64,000 nucleotides of DNA from Vigna angularis. Lineage: Eukaryota; Streptophyta; Magnoliopsida; Fabales; Fabaceae. This document shows, piece by piece, positions 1 to 11,744 of the stretch (positions within the stretch are counted from its first letter, which is position 1; the number at the start of each line of letters is the position of its first letter). Under the pieces are notes generated by a model. The model did no database searches. It worked only from the letters and a program-made list of their open reading frames with translations, and was not told where the DNA came from. A program made the translations under genes and the position numbers. Location: assembly GCF_016808095.1 (NCBI RefSeq), contig NC_068978.1:19956806-20020805 (forward strand). The letters are read 5' to 3'.

Positions 1-1029
1 AATCAAGTCAAGAACAACCAAGACTCATAAAGAATGATTTTTGAAGACTTGTAACTTTTGTAATAACTGTATGAACATAGGAAATTAGTGGTTTTATGTA
101 TGCATTCAAAAGTGATGTAAAAATGCACCAAGAAGCAAAAACTGTGCAGTGCTAATCGATTAAAAGAGGTCAGTAATCGATTGTTCTAAAGACGAATGGA
201 GAAGCACAGCACTGCATGCTAATCGATTAACAAGGGCTGTTAATCGATTAGCGTTAATCGATTAGCAGAGGCTGTTAATCGATTAACAAAGTGTCCGTTT
301 GAAAAACTAGCCGTTTTTTGAGCCGTTGGACTATCCGTTGTTTTGTCTTTTAGTGACTAATCGATTAACAACTTAAGTTAATCGATTAACACAGTGAGAA
401 AGGCTGAAAACGAAAAATGGAAGAGCCTTTGGATGAGTCTATAAATAGACTCTCATTTCCTCTCAAGATTAACAATCAATTAGAAACTCTTCCCTTGTGC
501 TCAAATACTCAGAAACTCTTGAGAATTGTGTGCTCTTGTTCGACTTGTGAAACTCGTGTCTGTAGAGCTGGTGAAGTGCTGCTACGGTGACAGAGGAAAT
601 AGCCGGTTCATCCTTGGTGTGTCTGAGGAGGTGTTCGGAAGAGGAAGTTCATCCTTCGTGAAGTATTCGGAGGAGGTGTTCATCCTTTGTGAAGACTCAA
701 AGGAGGTGTAGGTTCATCTCTTGTGGTATCAAGAGAGGTGGTTTCTAAACTTTTACAAATTGTTTCTTTGTGATTGTAATTTGTAATTGTTTTGTGATTA
801 GTGAATTGTTTATCTTGCTTTGAGATAAACGACTGGACGTAGGATTGGTAAGATCCGAACCAGGATAAAATCATCTGTGCAAATTTCTCTCAACCTTACT
901 CTCTTTATTTGTCTTTATTAATTGCTTGGTAAGTTTAATTGAGTAGAAATTAAAAGGCACACGTTCGTATTAAAAACTCTCTTGGTTTGTTATTCCACAC
1001 TAACCCATCCGCTGCAGCCGCTCCTGACA
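1..1029 (+). mobile_element. Partial LTR with TATA box, cut by window start
   Basis: This looks like the right part of a long terminal repeat. Its upstream half carries eight AATCGATT-type sites between about 150 and 390. A good TATA box (TATAAATA) lies at 440-447, followed by an untranslated-leader-like stretch. The segment closes near 1029 with CTCCTGACA, a plausible LTR end in CA. No tRNA primer-binding site follows, so it is a solo or broken LTR. Short open frames near 526-711 have no recognisable product. The superfamily was not determined. Confidence 0.5.
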
Positions 1030-1592
1030 CAATTAAGATTAATGGAATTAAAAGTATTAACGTTATCGTACTTGAAAAAATATTGGAAATAAAATAGAAA
1101 CATGTGATTTTAATCTCTTCTGATTATGCACATAAAAAATTTCTATTTTTAATATAGTATGTCGGTAGTATACTTTAAATCCATATAAGAATGAATTAAA
1201 AAAAAAATCTTTTCTATCGCATGAATGAATTGACTGAACATTTTCTTATTATTATTGCGCTTTGGTTTTAAATATTTCTTTGGTGTATTTGGTTGCTAAG
1301 CCATTTAGGGCATTAGATATTGGATGAAGAAGCTAAGAAGGAAATAATAGGTTTGTTTGTAGAATTGAGAAGGTAAGCTTTAGACGTTGAATATAAAAAA
1401 ATTAGGTACAATCTTGTTATGTTTAAAAGATACCCAGAGTAATACATTTATAACGAAGAATGATACACTTATATATAATAATAAAAAATATGTTAAATAG
1501 AAGATATCGTTAAAAACAATATTTATCAATATATTAAATAATAGAAAAAGTCTACGTTTTCCTAATTAGCATAAAATATAATATATCTAATA
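1030..1592. other. AT-rich spacer, no gene seen
   Basis: AT-rich DNA with no recognisable coding region. The last 150-200 bases may be the degraded 3' LTR of the copia remnant to the right, because 1560-1592 resembles the start of the LTR of its relative near 61.1 kb. Confidence 0.4.
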
Positions 1593-2725
1593 CTCCTCTT
1601 CAAGTTGGTGCATATATCAAATTTGTTAGAAATATAATCAATTCTCGCTTTCCTTAAAGATTTACTGAAAATGTTTTTAACTGATTACTTAAGTTAACGA
1701 ACTCACTCTTGATATTTTCAAATACAACCTTTTCTTAAATGAAATGATAGTCAATCTTAATGTGTTTGGTCCTTTCACAGGATTAAAATTGATATTAAGA
1801 GTTGTCTGATTGTCACATATAAGTGTCATTTAAGTGACATCTCCAAATTGTAACTCTCTATGTAATTGCTTAAGCCAAACAAGTTTACAAGTAGCTAAGA
1901 CCATAATATATTATGCTTCTACATTAGATCTTGCCATAACACTTAGTTTCTTGCTCTTCTAAAAAATCAAGCTACCCGTAATGGAGACACTATACCCGGA
2001 GGTAGAACTTCTATCAGAAGGAGATCTAGCCAAATCAGCATCTGAATAGTAAACAACTTTTGTATGATTATTGAAACCATATAACAAACCTTTTATAGGA
2101 TATCCTTTAATTTACTTTAATATACATATGCCCACAATCCAATGATCTTCACACAGGGAATTGAGAAATTGGCTCACCACATTGATTGCAAAAGGAAATG
2201 TCAAGACGAATAACTATAAGGAAATTTAATTTCCTAACTGATCTTTTATATTTTTTAAGATTTGAAATAGGCTCCTCCTAATTTGGCAGGAGTTTGGTCT
2301 TAGGATCCATGAAAGTGTTAACAGGTTTTGAATTCGTCAATCCAGTTTCCTCCAAAATATCCAATGCTTACTTCCTTTGAGATATAATAATATCATCGTT
2401 GGATTGTGCTACCTCAATAACCAAGAAGTATACGAGTTTGCCAAGATCTTTGGTTTGAAAATGATTGCAAAAGGTGTTGTTTCATCTGTGAGATGCCACA
2501 GTGGTCACTGTTTATAAGAATAATGTCATCAACATATACTATCAAATAGACACATCCAACACTTAAGTGACGGTAAAAGATTGAATGATCTACCTAACTT
2601 CAAGTCATACCAAATTGTTGAACCACACTACTAAATTTTACAAGCTAGGCATTAGGAGACTATTTCAGGACATATAAAGATTTGAAAAGGCGACATACAA
2701 ATCTAGAAGACTCTCTTGAGCAACA
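1593..2725 (-). pseudogene. Ty1/copia reverse transcriptase-RNase H remnant
   Basis: Read on the minus strand, this encodes the C-terminal half of a copia polyprotein, broken by many stops and frameshifts. In order it shows a SLYxLK-like motif, a YVDD catalytic box of reverse transcriptase (near 2530-2550), RNase H-like segments, and the closing ADIFTKSL-like motif near 1650. A related copy in the same orientation lies at 61.1-62.3 kb. The two differ by a clean internal deletion in the other copy. Integrase and gag are missing. Clearly dead. Confidence 0.75.
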
Positions 2726-3050
2726 AACCCTAAGAAAATCTGAAAAAAAACTCCCTTTCTCCCTCAAATATTTGCAAAGACCGCCTCTCTCTCTCACACA
2801 TGTCGCTATCTCTCTCTCTTGGTCCAGCAAAAGAAAATGAAAATAAAACCCTTTTCTTCTCCCATGGTTTCAAACCCAGCCCACACGAAATCACACATAC
2901 AACCCTAGTAACTAGGCTATCCATTTTTTTATTACAATGCCATTTAATATGTACTTAATTAATACTTTAATGCATATGTCAAAAATAACACATTCATAGC
3001 CCAAAACAAACATTATTTGCACCACTTAGGATTAGAAAACATGACCGATA
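2726..3050. other. Spacer with CT-rich tract
   Basis: Contains a CT-rich stretch (2750-2825) and AT-rich DNA. The copia similarity stops abruptly near 2725. No gene recognised. Confidence 0.35.
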
Positions 3051-3051
3051 G

Positions 3052-3560
3052 TTGGTTATAGAAGTGACCAAGTTGAAGAGAGAAACATCTGATTCAAAGA
3101 AGAATAATCAAGATCTCACTCTTTCAATACGTTCAAAGGACTTAGAGCTTGCTCAAAGCACAATCCGTTTGAAGAACATAGAGGTTAAACTAGCTTTGAT
3201 TAAACATTGCCCTAAAGAAAGCGATGCAATGAAAACAAAATTAAAGAAATCGAAAACTTGTACAACCCTCTTGGAGGAGAAGTGGTCCATTTAAACAAGA
3301 GCTTGGAGGAAGAAGTGGTCCATTTAAACAAGAGCTTGGAGGAATCTCATTCCGAGAAAGTGAAACTAGAAGATGAAAAGACCAAGTTGAAAGAGGAAAA
3401 AACTGTGTTGGCCTCATCCGCCTTAGAGAGTTATCTTGAGTTTTGAGAAGGTAAAGGGACAAAAACAAGGAGCCTTCTTTATTTCATCCCTGGATTTGTC
3501 AAGTTCGATGTGGACAAGGATGTGGTTGATGGCGTACTCACATATGAGTAGCCAAAATAG
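3052..3560 (+). pseudogene. Degraded coiled-coil ORF, possibly retroelement-derived
   Basis: Two or three overlapping frames together read as a lysine/glutamate-rich coiled coil (LKRETSDSKKN..., KSLEESHSEKVKLEDEKTKL...). A short tail follows around 3480-3560 in which hydrophobic and aspartate residues alternate. A 33-bp unit near 3285-3350, containing GTGGTCCATTTAAAC, is tandemly duplicated. The frame shifts at least twice and stops occur, so it is not functional. The pattern resembles coiled-coil gag-like or transposon-associated ORFs of legumes, but I could not assign a family. No start codon, promoter or partner ORF is evident. Confidence 0.4.
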
Positions 3561-3831
3561 ACTATATTTTGTAAACATATTTTTAATTTCAATTTCAATG
3601 AATATATTTCTATTTTTTAGCTTGTTTCCTATGCATTCTTTCGATTTTAACCTAAGTTAGAGAATACTGTAACCAAATTATGCTTTTTTATTCAAAATAA
3701 CTTGCAAACTAAGTTGTCCTAGTGAAATATATTTTTAATAGTAATGTTCCTTAATTATGCTCGGTAATGTAACTGAGTTATGCTTGATTTTTCAGAATAA
3801 CTTTAAACTAAATGTGAAATAAGTTTGAGAG

Positions 3832-6239
3832 TGTTAAGACCTCGACAGATGTACCGAATCGTATCAAGTAATATAAAATGGTAAGACCAAGTATCGTTTC
3901 CCAAGAGACTCCCGACACTAAACAATTGTGTAATTACTTAACTAATTAAGACGGAAAAGATATTTTTGTTGGTTTTCAAATGCAAATGCAACAAAAGTAA
4001 ATACGAATGCAAATTCATCAATTGAGGCTAAACACTATATTGAGATAGTTGATAGGAAGAGCACTAGTTTAGCTGAACCTACAATCTCAAAGCTTCTGGT
4101 TTTTTATGATGACAACATAATTAATAACACATGTCATGTTTATGTCTTACATGTTCTATTGCTTACATGCTACATGTTTTATTCAATGTATAAATCTGTT
4201 TAAAGCATGGAGAACATGATTGTGTTGTTACATTGCATTTCACTGTGCTATATAATTGATTTTATTGGTGAATGCATGTCTGATGTTTTATAGAATGAAA
4301 ACCACAAGCACTTATATTGAACTTTTTATGGTGAGGCAAAACAACAGTTTTAAGTCGACTTTATTATGGGGTGAATCTATTAAAACTCGTGGCTTTGTAC
4401 AAACTTGTTAAAAGTGTGTTGTGAGGTTTTTCAAAGAAGAAGTTTTTCAAAACTATTTTTAACTGTGTTACATAGTCGATTATATGCAACTTGCATTTGA
4501 CAAAGTCTGTTACAGTTTTGAAATTCTGTTAACGCTTGTGTTAAATGTTACAACGACTATATTTTTATATATGTTGACCAAGCATTTATTATGGATCGAT
4601 TGCATTAATTGCACTTTCAATTAATTGCATTAATTGATGCTAACTGCTTTGACTGAATTGTTACATTCGACTGCATTAGTAGCTAAATCGATTAAAATGC
4701 GTCTGAATTGTCAAAATCTATAAATTGACACAAACTTGATCTTTGTAAGAACTTTTGTGATTCTAACAGTTTTGTGATATTTTGCAGAAAGTGCATTTTT
4801 CTATTTTTGACCTGAGGTCGCTATAAAAATCTTGTTGTAAAAACCTTGATCATTATAGTGCATTGGCTTCCTGTGGTTGGAAGGACACTGGATGTAGGCT
4901 TGGCCGAACTAGTATAAAAACCAAGTGTTTGATCTTTCTATCCCTGCACTTTTATTTAGTCGACTGCATACTGCATTAAATCGATTACATTTTCGTTGCA
5001 TAAACAAATCTTTTTCCTTGCGTTTTAAGAAAGCTTTTAAAAGCATCCACTTTGCGAAAAAGATTTAAAGAAAACTTTGTTTATACATTTCACCAATTCA
5101 CCACCCCCCCCCCCTGTTGGTGTGAGAAATCAAGTCATTCTATTTTCAACACACTAGAATGAATGGATGAAGATTATAATATGAGATGATAATGTTGTTG
5201 GAGTTTAGATTTCACCTAATCACTCTCATGCATATAAGAATTCTTCTTCTTTATTAAATGTTAATGTCACTTTCTAAATTACTTAGAACTCGATGTCTCG
5301 GCGAAAGAAGCTTATCCTTAATTACTAGACCACAAATAATAATTAAATTTACATTACGAACAGAAGCTCAAGACAACCAAGCGTTCTATCCCTATGTCTA
5401 GGCAATAGTTCCCTAGGGAGAAATTCTCCAAATCATGAATTGTAAGATATCTATCGATACTCAGACAAATCAAATATCATGTCGTGAATGAGTTAAACAT
5501 AACAAGCATTGAGCAAAGAAGAATAACCTAAACAATTAATGAAAGAAGCATATATAATTTGGAATCAATTCAATTACATGAGAGTTTAGAGGTTACATCT
5601 TCCCCAACAACAAATGAATTTAGCTCTCCATTATCATGAAGAAAATAGGTGAACAATGGAATGAAAGAGATAGAAAAACCCTAGAAACTGAAGAGGATAG
5701 CTCCCACATCCCCAAATCTGCCTCCAAGGGGCGAAATGTGTGTTTTTGTGCTCAGGCCATCAAGAGATACCAACCCTAGGTCGTGCAAGTCATTAAATAG
5801 ATCAAAATTGGATCATGGGCTAACGTTGTTGGCGCTCAGCGCCCTAAGTGGGGGCAAGCAGGCGAAACTGCGAGAAAACTGATGCTCAGCTCCCCTGAAA
5901 GGGCGCCCAAGCTTTGTGTAATACATGAAACTGTCGCTTAGGGCCCCTGGCTGGCGCTCAGGGCACTTGAGGGGGCTCTCAGCTTCAGCTTGACTTTTCT
6001 GCACTGCGTCTTTTTCTCTCTTTCTGCATTCCAACTCCTTGGTACTTTAGCTCCTCTTTCAAATCATTCCAATAACATACAAAATCAAGGGAATTTAGTG
6101 ATAAAATCATTAAGTATACCCTCTACTCACTTATTCACAAAACTAAACGAAACATGAGTTCAAGCAAGTTTCTAAGTCAAAAAGGGTGCATTTAGTATCA
6201 AAATTGAATCACAAATAACGGTATATTCAATCGTTATCA
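3832..6239. mobile_element. Solo LTR interrupted by a second solo LTR
   Basis: The plus strand starts TGTTAAGACC and ends ATCGTTATCA, the TG...CA ends expected of an LTR. Flanks GAGAG (3827-3831) and AAGAG (6240-6244) look like a 5-bp TSD with one mismatch. Sequence outside both ends belongs to the same degenerate repeat (TAACTGAGTTATGCT-like), showing that the insertion split it. Removing the nested insertion at 4067-5151 leaves about 1.3 kb. The right half (5820-5990) carries GCGCTCAGCGCC-like motifs. No coding region. Confidence 0.6.
4067..5151 (+). mobile_element. Nested solo LTR, SIRE-like Ty1/copia
   Basis: Flanked by the direct repeat CACTA(G) at 4062-4067 and 5152-5157, the TSD of this insertion. 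The plus strand has a TATGATGACAACA-type beginning, several ATCGATT-containing motifs, and the poly-C tract (CACCAATTCACC then C-run, 5094-5114) typical of the 3' end of SIRE/Maximus copia LTRs. It ends in ...TTTTCAACA. A homologous copy in opposite orientation lies at 10632-11744. The canonical TG start is not clear, so the left border may be off by a few bases. Confidence 0.6.
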
Positions 6240-6244
6240 AAGAG

Positions 6245-8094
6245 CAATGTTACCGAGTTATGTTCGATAGTGTAACTGAGTTATGCTCTGTAATGTAATC
6301 GAGTTATGCTTGATTTTCATAATAACTTTAAAATAATGTGACATAAGTTTGAGAATAATGTTATCGAGTTGTGGTCCATTTTAGAGCTTCTTGGTACGTT
6401 TTTGTACTTAGTTGTTTCTTATCAACTCTTGGCAATTTTAGATGCTTTTGGATATATTTCAACCAGTAGATCTTTTTTTTATCATTAGCATTGTTTTACT
6501 ATGGTGTTTACGCTCCCTCAATGTTAGGCTAGGTTGGGTTACGTGCAGATTTTGAGCTTCTTCCGTTGTAGTCTTGTGTGGTTATCCTTTATAGAACCCT
6601 CTGCTTGAGCTCCTTGATTACCTTGGTCGTTCCCTCATCTGAATTTTGCATGATGTAAGTGGGCTACCACAAATCTTTTTGCTAGGAACATTCCTCGGTT
6701 GTATGGCCCGGATTCTAGCTATAATTGCATCACTTGCTAAGGTTACATGTTACTTCTAGTATAACTTCTCAGCTCACATTTAAGATTCATATAGAGGGTC
6801 GAACATTCCTAGACTCAAAACCAACACGTATAGCATATAACAGTTAATGCATAATAAAAAATATATTTTGTTTCATTCAGTAGGGTTGACAACTACACTT
6901 TCAAACTTTAAACCAATTACTTCAATTAACTACACTTTACTTCTATTTTGCCAAATCTCCCCCTATATAATCTCGATCTGAGCGGTAGGTACATGCTAAA
7001 GGCACTTTGACGATCAAGTTAGTTTTTAATTACCAATCGATTATCACAATTAAGTCTTAAATGTCCAATAGTGCAACCACCTACCTCTTTACCTTACCTT
7101 TGTATTTTTAGGTTTTGAAATGAGCTTTTGATTAAGGTTAACCCAATCACGACCGAAAGTCCTCTAAGCATGTTTTCTACCTTATTGATTGAATTACTAG
7201 ATTTTTGATGTATTATGGACCGAACAGTTGCTTGTGCGTTATGGACCGTTCAAATGGAAGTGTACAAGGATTGCTAAAGTTGACTTTCTATATAGTTGAC
7301 CGACCGAGTGTCATATACCAATCGGTGTATATGGTACATATTCTTAATTAGAAATTCAAACAAAAATTTAAATTTGATTCTAAATAATCCAAAATGTTAA
7401 AATTATATAAAAATTAAAAACAAGAACTAACCGTTAGAAGATGGAAACTATAGCTGTTGTGGTTAATACTTGGAAACCACCAATGGCTATTGTGGTTAAT
7501 ACTTGTAGGTAGAGAAACATGTTTTGAAGCCCATTAAAACCTAAGGGCAAGCCGTGGCAGCAAGTAGGAACGTGAGGTTGGATGGTAGTTGCGAACCCAC
7601 CTTCGTAAGAGCTGGAACAACGTGTGATGACATGGATGGTGCAACGGCAGTGCGGCTGGGAATGCAAAGCCTAAAAGGTGACCCAACAAACCATGATAGT
7701 GCTATGATTAAGATGTAGAAATGTAAAACCGCGAGGCGCATACAAATGGAGGAAAACACAAGGCGCATAACATAAGAGGATCATGCAAAAACGAAAGTTT
7801 TTGAACGCAAAAATGAAGAAGAAAATGGCAACCTAGCCCCTAATTTGAATAAAACGGGGTACTATTTTGGTTTCCCTGTATACTCAATGTAGTATCATGT
7901 TTTATTAAAAGAAAGCTTACAATACTATATTACATTGGTTCATCTCACAAATTACTAATGTAATATATTTTGTTTTTAATTTTTTTTAAATGTTGTATAT
8001 TACATTAGTTAGAACATACAATCAATATAATATTATTTTCAATACTTACGCATTTTTTATTGCATCATTTCCTCCACAATCAACCTAAGATTTT
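6245..8094. other. Unassigned intergenic DNA
   Basis: The first 150 bases continue the ACCGAGTTATG / AACTGAGTTATGCT repeat that the solo LTR split. The rest has no recognisable coding region. A segment at 7440-7510 duplicates GGAAACTATAGCTGTTGTGG-like sequence. Open frames near 7434-7768 overlap each other on one strand and look fortuitous. Confidence 0.4.
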
Positions 8095-8574
8095 GTGGTT
8101 ATATCTTTATTTTGTATTAGTGGGTATACTAAACAAATCAAAAATATAATATTTGTACACCAATTAAAATACTGCACAGAGTTGCTAAAGAAATTTTTCT
8201 TGAAAAGTTACAAGGAATCATTCACTCTTATGGCAACAAACTACTATCTTGATGATGATGAACAAGGTAAACCTATGAACCAAACCCAATACAAAGATAT
8301 GATTGACTCACTTTTATATGTTATGTCTAATAATCTTTATATCATCCTAAGATATGTTTTTGTGCTAGATTTCAATCATTTCTTAAGGAATCACATTTAT
8401 CTAATGTTAAAAAGGATTTTGAAATACCTAAAAGGAACAAAAGATCTTGGTTTATGCCCCTTAAGGTTCAACTATCGCTTTATTGGTTACAATGATTCAA
8501 ATTTTGTTGGATGTAAAGTGGATAAAAAGAGTATCGGTTACTATCAATCCACATATTTCTTACTCTCACACTAA
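8095..8574 (+). pseudogene. Ty1/copia RT-RNase H remnant
   Basis: A 159-residue open frame resembles the connection and early RNase H region of copia polyproteins. Recognisable pieces are YCTELLKKF, PMNQTQYKDMIDSLLYV, a KRILKYLKGTKDLGL motif, and GYNDSNFVGCKVDKKS. The last of these corresponds to the GYSDSDFAGCKxDRKS block containing an RNase H aspartate. The catalytic YVDD region upstream and the C-terminal ADIFTK region are absent. It ends abruptly against a CACTA transposase fragment on the other strand, so one of the two probably truncated the other. Not a functional gene. Confidence 0.75.
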
Positions 8575-9017
8575 ACAATTTTAATATTGCTGATAATAAA
8601 GTATAGTTAGTGCATTCTGCATATAGAGATTTTTCCACATCATTGCACAAATTGTCATACACATGAGTAAGTTGGAAGGAATTAAGTCCAACATCACAAA
8701 TCATTTCCTCTAGCAGATCACTCTTTTCTAAATCAATTTCTTCTTCTTCTACTACATTAGACACATGTACACTTGGCATGTCTATTATTTCACCATTTCA
8801 TGTCCACTTTATATAACTCTTTAGGAAACCATCATAGAGAACATTCTCCCAAATAACTTCAGTTAGTAGTTTTCGCTCATTCAAACAATTAACCCACGAG
8901 CAATAGAATCTCATTATTTTTCCAAACATTCATCCTAGCCAATTCAAGAAATTATTCTACTCCACTCTTATATTCATTTGTTGTACATCGTATATAATTT
9001 ATCCAACTACGATCCAT
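8575..9017 (-). pseudogene. CACTA (En/Spm) TNP2-type transposase N-terminal fragment
   Basis: On the minus strand an ATG at 9017 opens with MDRSWINY, the typical start of plant CACTA transposases (MDRSWM), followed by a GVE-FLELA stretch broken by a stop. After frameshifts come RFYCSWVNCLNER (the Cys-x-x-Cys-containing transposase-associated domain), LYDGFLKSYIKWT, and then AHVYDNL/DVEKSLYAECTNYTLLSAILKLF, which matches the block before the catalytic domain. The DDE core is missing and several stops are present. It abuts the copia remnant ending at 8574. No CACTA terminal repeat was found nearby. Confidence 0.7.
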
Positions 9018-9359
9018 TATTGTGCTTAAAAACCAACACTTCCACTTTTAGGTGGACCTAAGAAACAACCAAACATGCAATCCAATCTATGACCACAGCC
9101 AAACACCCATCATTTTCTACCTATATGAAGTGTCTTTTGCCAATGATATTATCATAAGCAAGTACAAGAGAGAGACATTTTTCAAAATAGTTCATACAAA
9201 TAATGAATTAGTAAATTGGAAGTGATGACAAATAAGTTACACTTTGACAACAAATAGGAAATATATATTATTAGAAATTTTGTAATTTGTTAGCAATGAT
9301 TTTATATTAAACAACAATGAACAACATTCATTAAAAAATTTATAATCTGCCAGACACAA
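9018..9359. other. AT-rich spacer
   Basis: No gene or repeat recognised. It may belong to the CACTA element whose transposase fragment lies to its left. Confidence 0.3.
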
Positions 9360-9720
9360 CAATTGATGACTTGGGCCCAAGCCCAAGTTCTAATCAAAGC
9401 ATATTTTAATATTTCCTTGTATTAGACATGTGGTAGCTAGAATTTGAGCACATGTTTCACATCATAGGAGGGATTCTCGTCCCTATAAAGGCATGCTATC
9501 ACATTGTGTAAAGGCATTTTTGAGAATAATGAATTGTGATTCTGTTGAGAGCACTCTAGAGACAATTCACCTTGAAAGTCAAGGCTAGAGAATCCAAGGA
9601 TCTCCTCTAGTCACCTTCCATCTCACACTATCATTTCTCTCATTTTCCATTATTTTTCCCCATCAGTTTCTCTCATCTCCATCAAAGCATTTTTCCTCAT
9701 CTCACACCTTTTGATGAGTT
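9360..9720 (+). repeat. Possible LTR fragment
   Basis: Contains CTATAAAGG (about 9483), a TATA-like box, followed by a leader-like region ending in CT-rich DNA, an arrangement common in plant LTRs. No paired copy or TSD was found, so this is a weak call. Confidence 0.25.
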
Positions 9721-10631
9721 TATTTGTGTAGCTGAAATTACAAGTTTATTGGTCCAAAGTTACAAAAATAAGGCCCAATAATAGCCCAACAAAAATTCAT
9801 TTTCTGTTACACCTCCTAATTCCCTATATACACCCCTCCTACCATTCCTAAGTCAGATTGCATAAGATGGTGTCAGTCCACCACTAACACAGATAACCAA
9901 TCAAATAAGGTCATGTCATCCATCCTTGCACTAATCAGTGAACCGACTAGATTGTGCCACATCTTCACCCCTGACACAACAGCCCTGCCACGTCAACATC
10001 TCCTTCAACCCTTCTCCAAATATAAACCCTAATCCTCCTCTGCCGTAAGCTATGTCGCGCCGCCGAACTGCTCTGCCACCACCCAACCTACCATTCGTCG
10101 TCGTCGCTAGCCTTCATTACCATGTCGCCGGCCACCACGCGCACGTTGTCGCAAGGCCGTCACCACCAAAGCGTCTTCTCCCTTCTGTCACGCCAGAGAA
10201 CCTAATTTGCCATCATCATCATTGTGTCGTCATTGCCTTTTCTCTCTCAGGCCACCACGCTTCTCGCGCACCACCTGCAACGAAAATCAGAAACAAAAAG
10301 TGTTGCTACCATTGCGAAATCCCAGTCGCGATTCCTTCATCCTCCGCCATTAACGCACCTGCAGAAGAAAAGAACCCCAAATCGCAACTTTCCTTGTCGC
10401 GTTGCCACCACGATCACCATCTCCAGAAACCCTAGCGTGAATGACCATGGCGACAGCACCCAGAATCGCGCAAGCCTCGCATTTTCACCATCATCATCCT
10501 CACTAGCAACTCGTGCCTGCAACAAACAAACCCAGAAAAAGAAAATTGCAATCTAGAAATTGCAATCTGTAGAGAGCACAAAAACCCAAAGCCATAAGTC
10601 GTCGTGCCGTTATTCATCGTACTACCTCGTC
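9721..10631. other. Unassigned region with GC-rich island
   Basis: Between 10040 and 10560 the sequence becomes much more GC-rich, with GTCGTCGTCGC- and GCCACCAC-like codon-biased runs and overlapping open frames on both strands (longest 127 codons, 10052-10435, +). No protein family was recognised. Similar GC-rich islands sit inside the Tat/Ogre LTR (13.4-13.9 kb) and inside the MULE at 42.0-42.7 kb, so a transposon-borne origin is likelier than a host gene. Confidence 0.35.
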
Positions 10632-11744
10632 TGTTAAAAGAGAAGTGCTTAGATTCTCACACCAAGAGGGGGGGGGGTGAATTGGTGAAGCGTAAAAATA
10701 TAAGCTTTCAAAATCTTTTTCACAAAATAGGATGTTTTTTACGTTTTTCTTGAATCAAAAGTTAAATGGTATGTGATGCAGTAGTTCACTTAATCGAATA
10801 CAGAAACAGATTAATCGACTGTAATGAAAAGTGTAGGGATCAGAAAATTCAAACACTGGTTTTTATACTGATTCGTCCAAGCCTACATCCAGTGTCACCA
10901 CAGGAAGCAAATGCACTATAGAGATCAAGGTTTTTACACCAAGGTTTTTACAGCGCCCTCATGTCAAAAATGTAAAACACCTCTCTAACCCTCTAATCTA
11001 ATATAGGCAATACAGCAAACAAGAAACACAGCAAGAACACCCTCTTCTGTTGTCAAACCCTTTGAGCTACACTCAAAGTCAAGAACACAGTTCTTCTTCC
11101 TGCAAACACCATAGGGAAACCAGTCAATCTTCACGATTACAGAAGTTCCTGATCGAGAAAAATACACCTTGTTGTGTAGAGATCATACGTTCAAATCCAA
11201 TAAACCTTGCAGCTCAAGAATCCATCAAGATTGCGATCACCATGGTCGTTTTTGGTTCTTAGAGCTTTTTCCTCTTCTGTAAGATATTTCACAATATACT
11301 GAAAGATATGAAAGTGTTAGAATCAATTGTTCTTCTTCTTACAGAAATCAAGTCATGCATCAATATATAGTTTTTCACCAAATAGACGCGTTTTAATCGA
11401 TTTAGCTATTAATGAAATCGAATACATTGCTCAGTTATATCAGAATAATAGCAGTCAAATGCATTAATTGAAAATGCATTTAATGTAATCGATTTATAAT
11501 AAATACTTGGTCAATTATTCAAAAATATGACCGTTGTGACAATTATGCCAAGCATTTAACCAGTTTTCAAAACAACAACTAACATAGTCGAATACAAGTT
11601 GCATGCATTCGATTAAGTAAAAACACTTAGCACATTTTTGAAAACTTTTCTGCACAAATTCAACACAGCACACTTGAAAAATATTTGTGCAAACACACGA
11701 GTTTTAATCGATTTCACAAATAATGTAATTGACTTAAAACTGTT
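10632..11744 (-). mobile_element. SIRE-like LTR, inverted and truncated
   Basis: The minus strand is homologous to the LTR at 4067-5151 along most of its length. Shared landmarks are the poly-C tract (G-run at 10669-10678 on the plus strand), AATCGATTAAAACGCGTC (around 11388-11405) and GACCAAGTATTTATTATAAATCGAT (around 11485-11515). The LTR end TGTTAAAAG is at 10632. Homology stops at 11744 at the position matching about 4350 in the other copy, exactly where the Tat/Ogre-like LTR begins. About 285 bp of LTR are therefore missing or displaced beyond that insertion. Confidence 0.6.
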
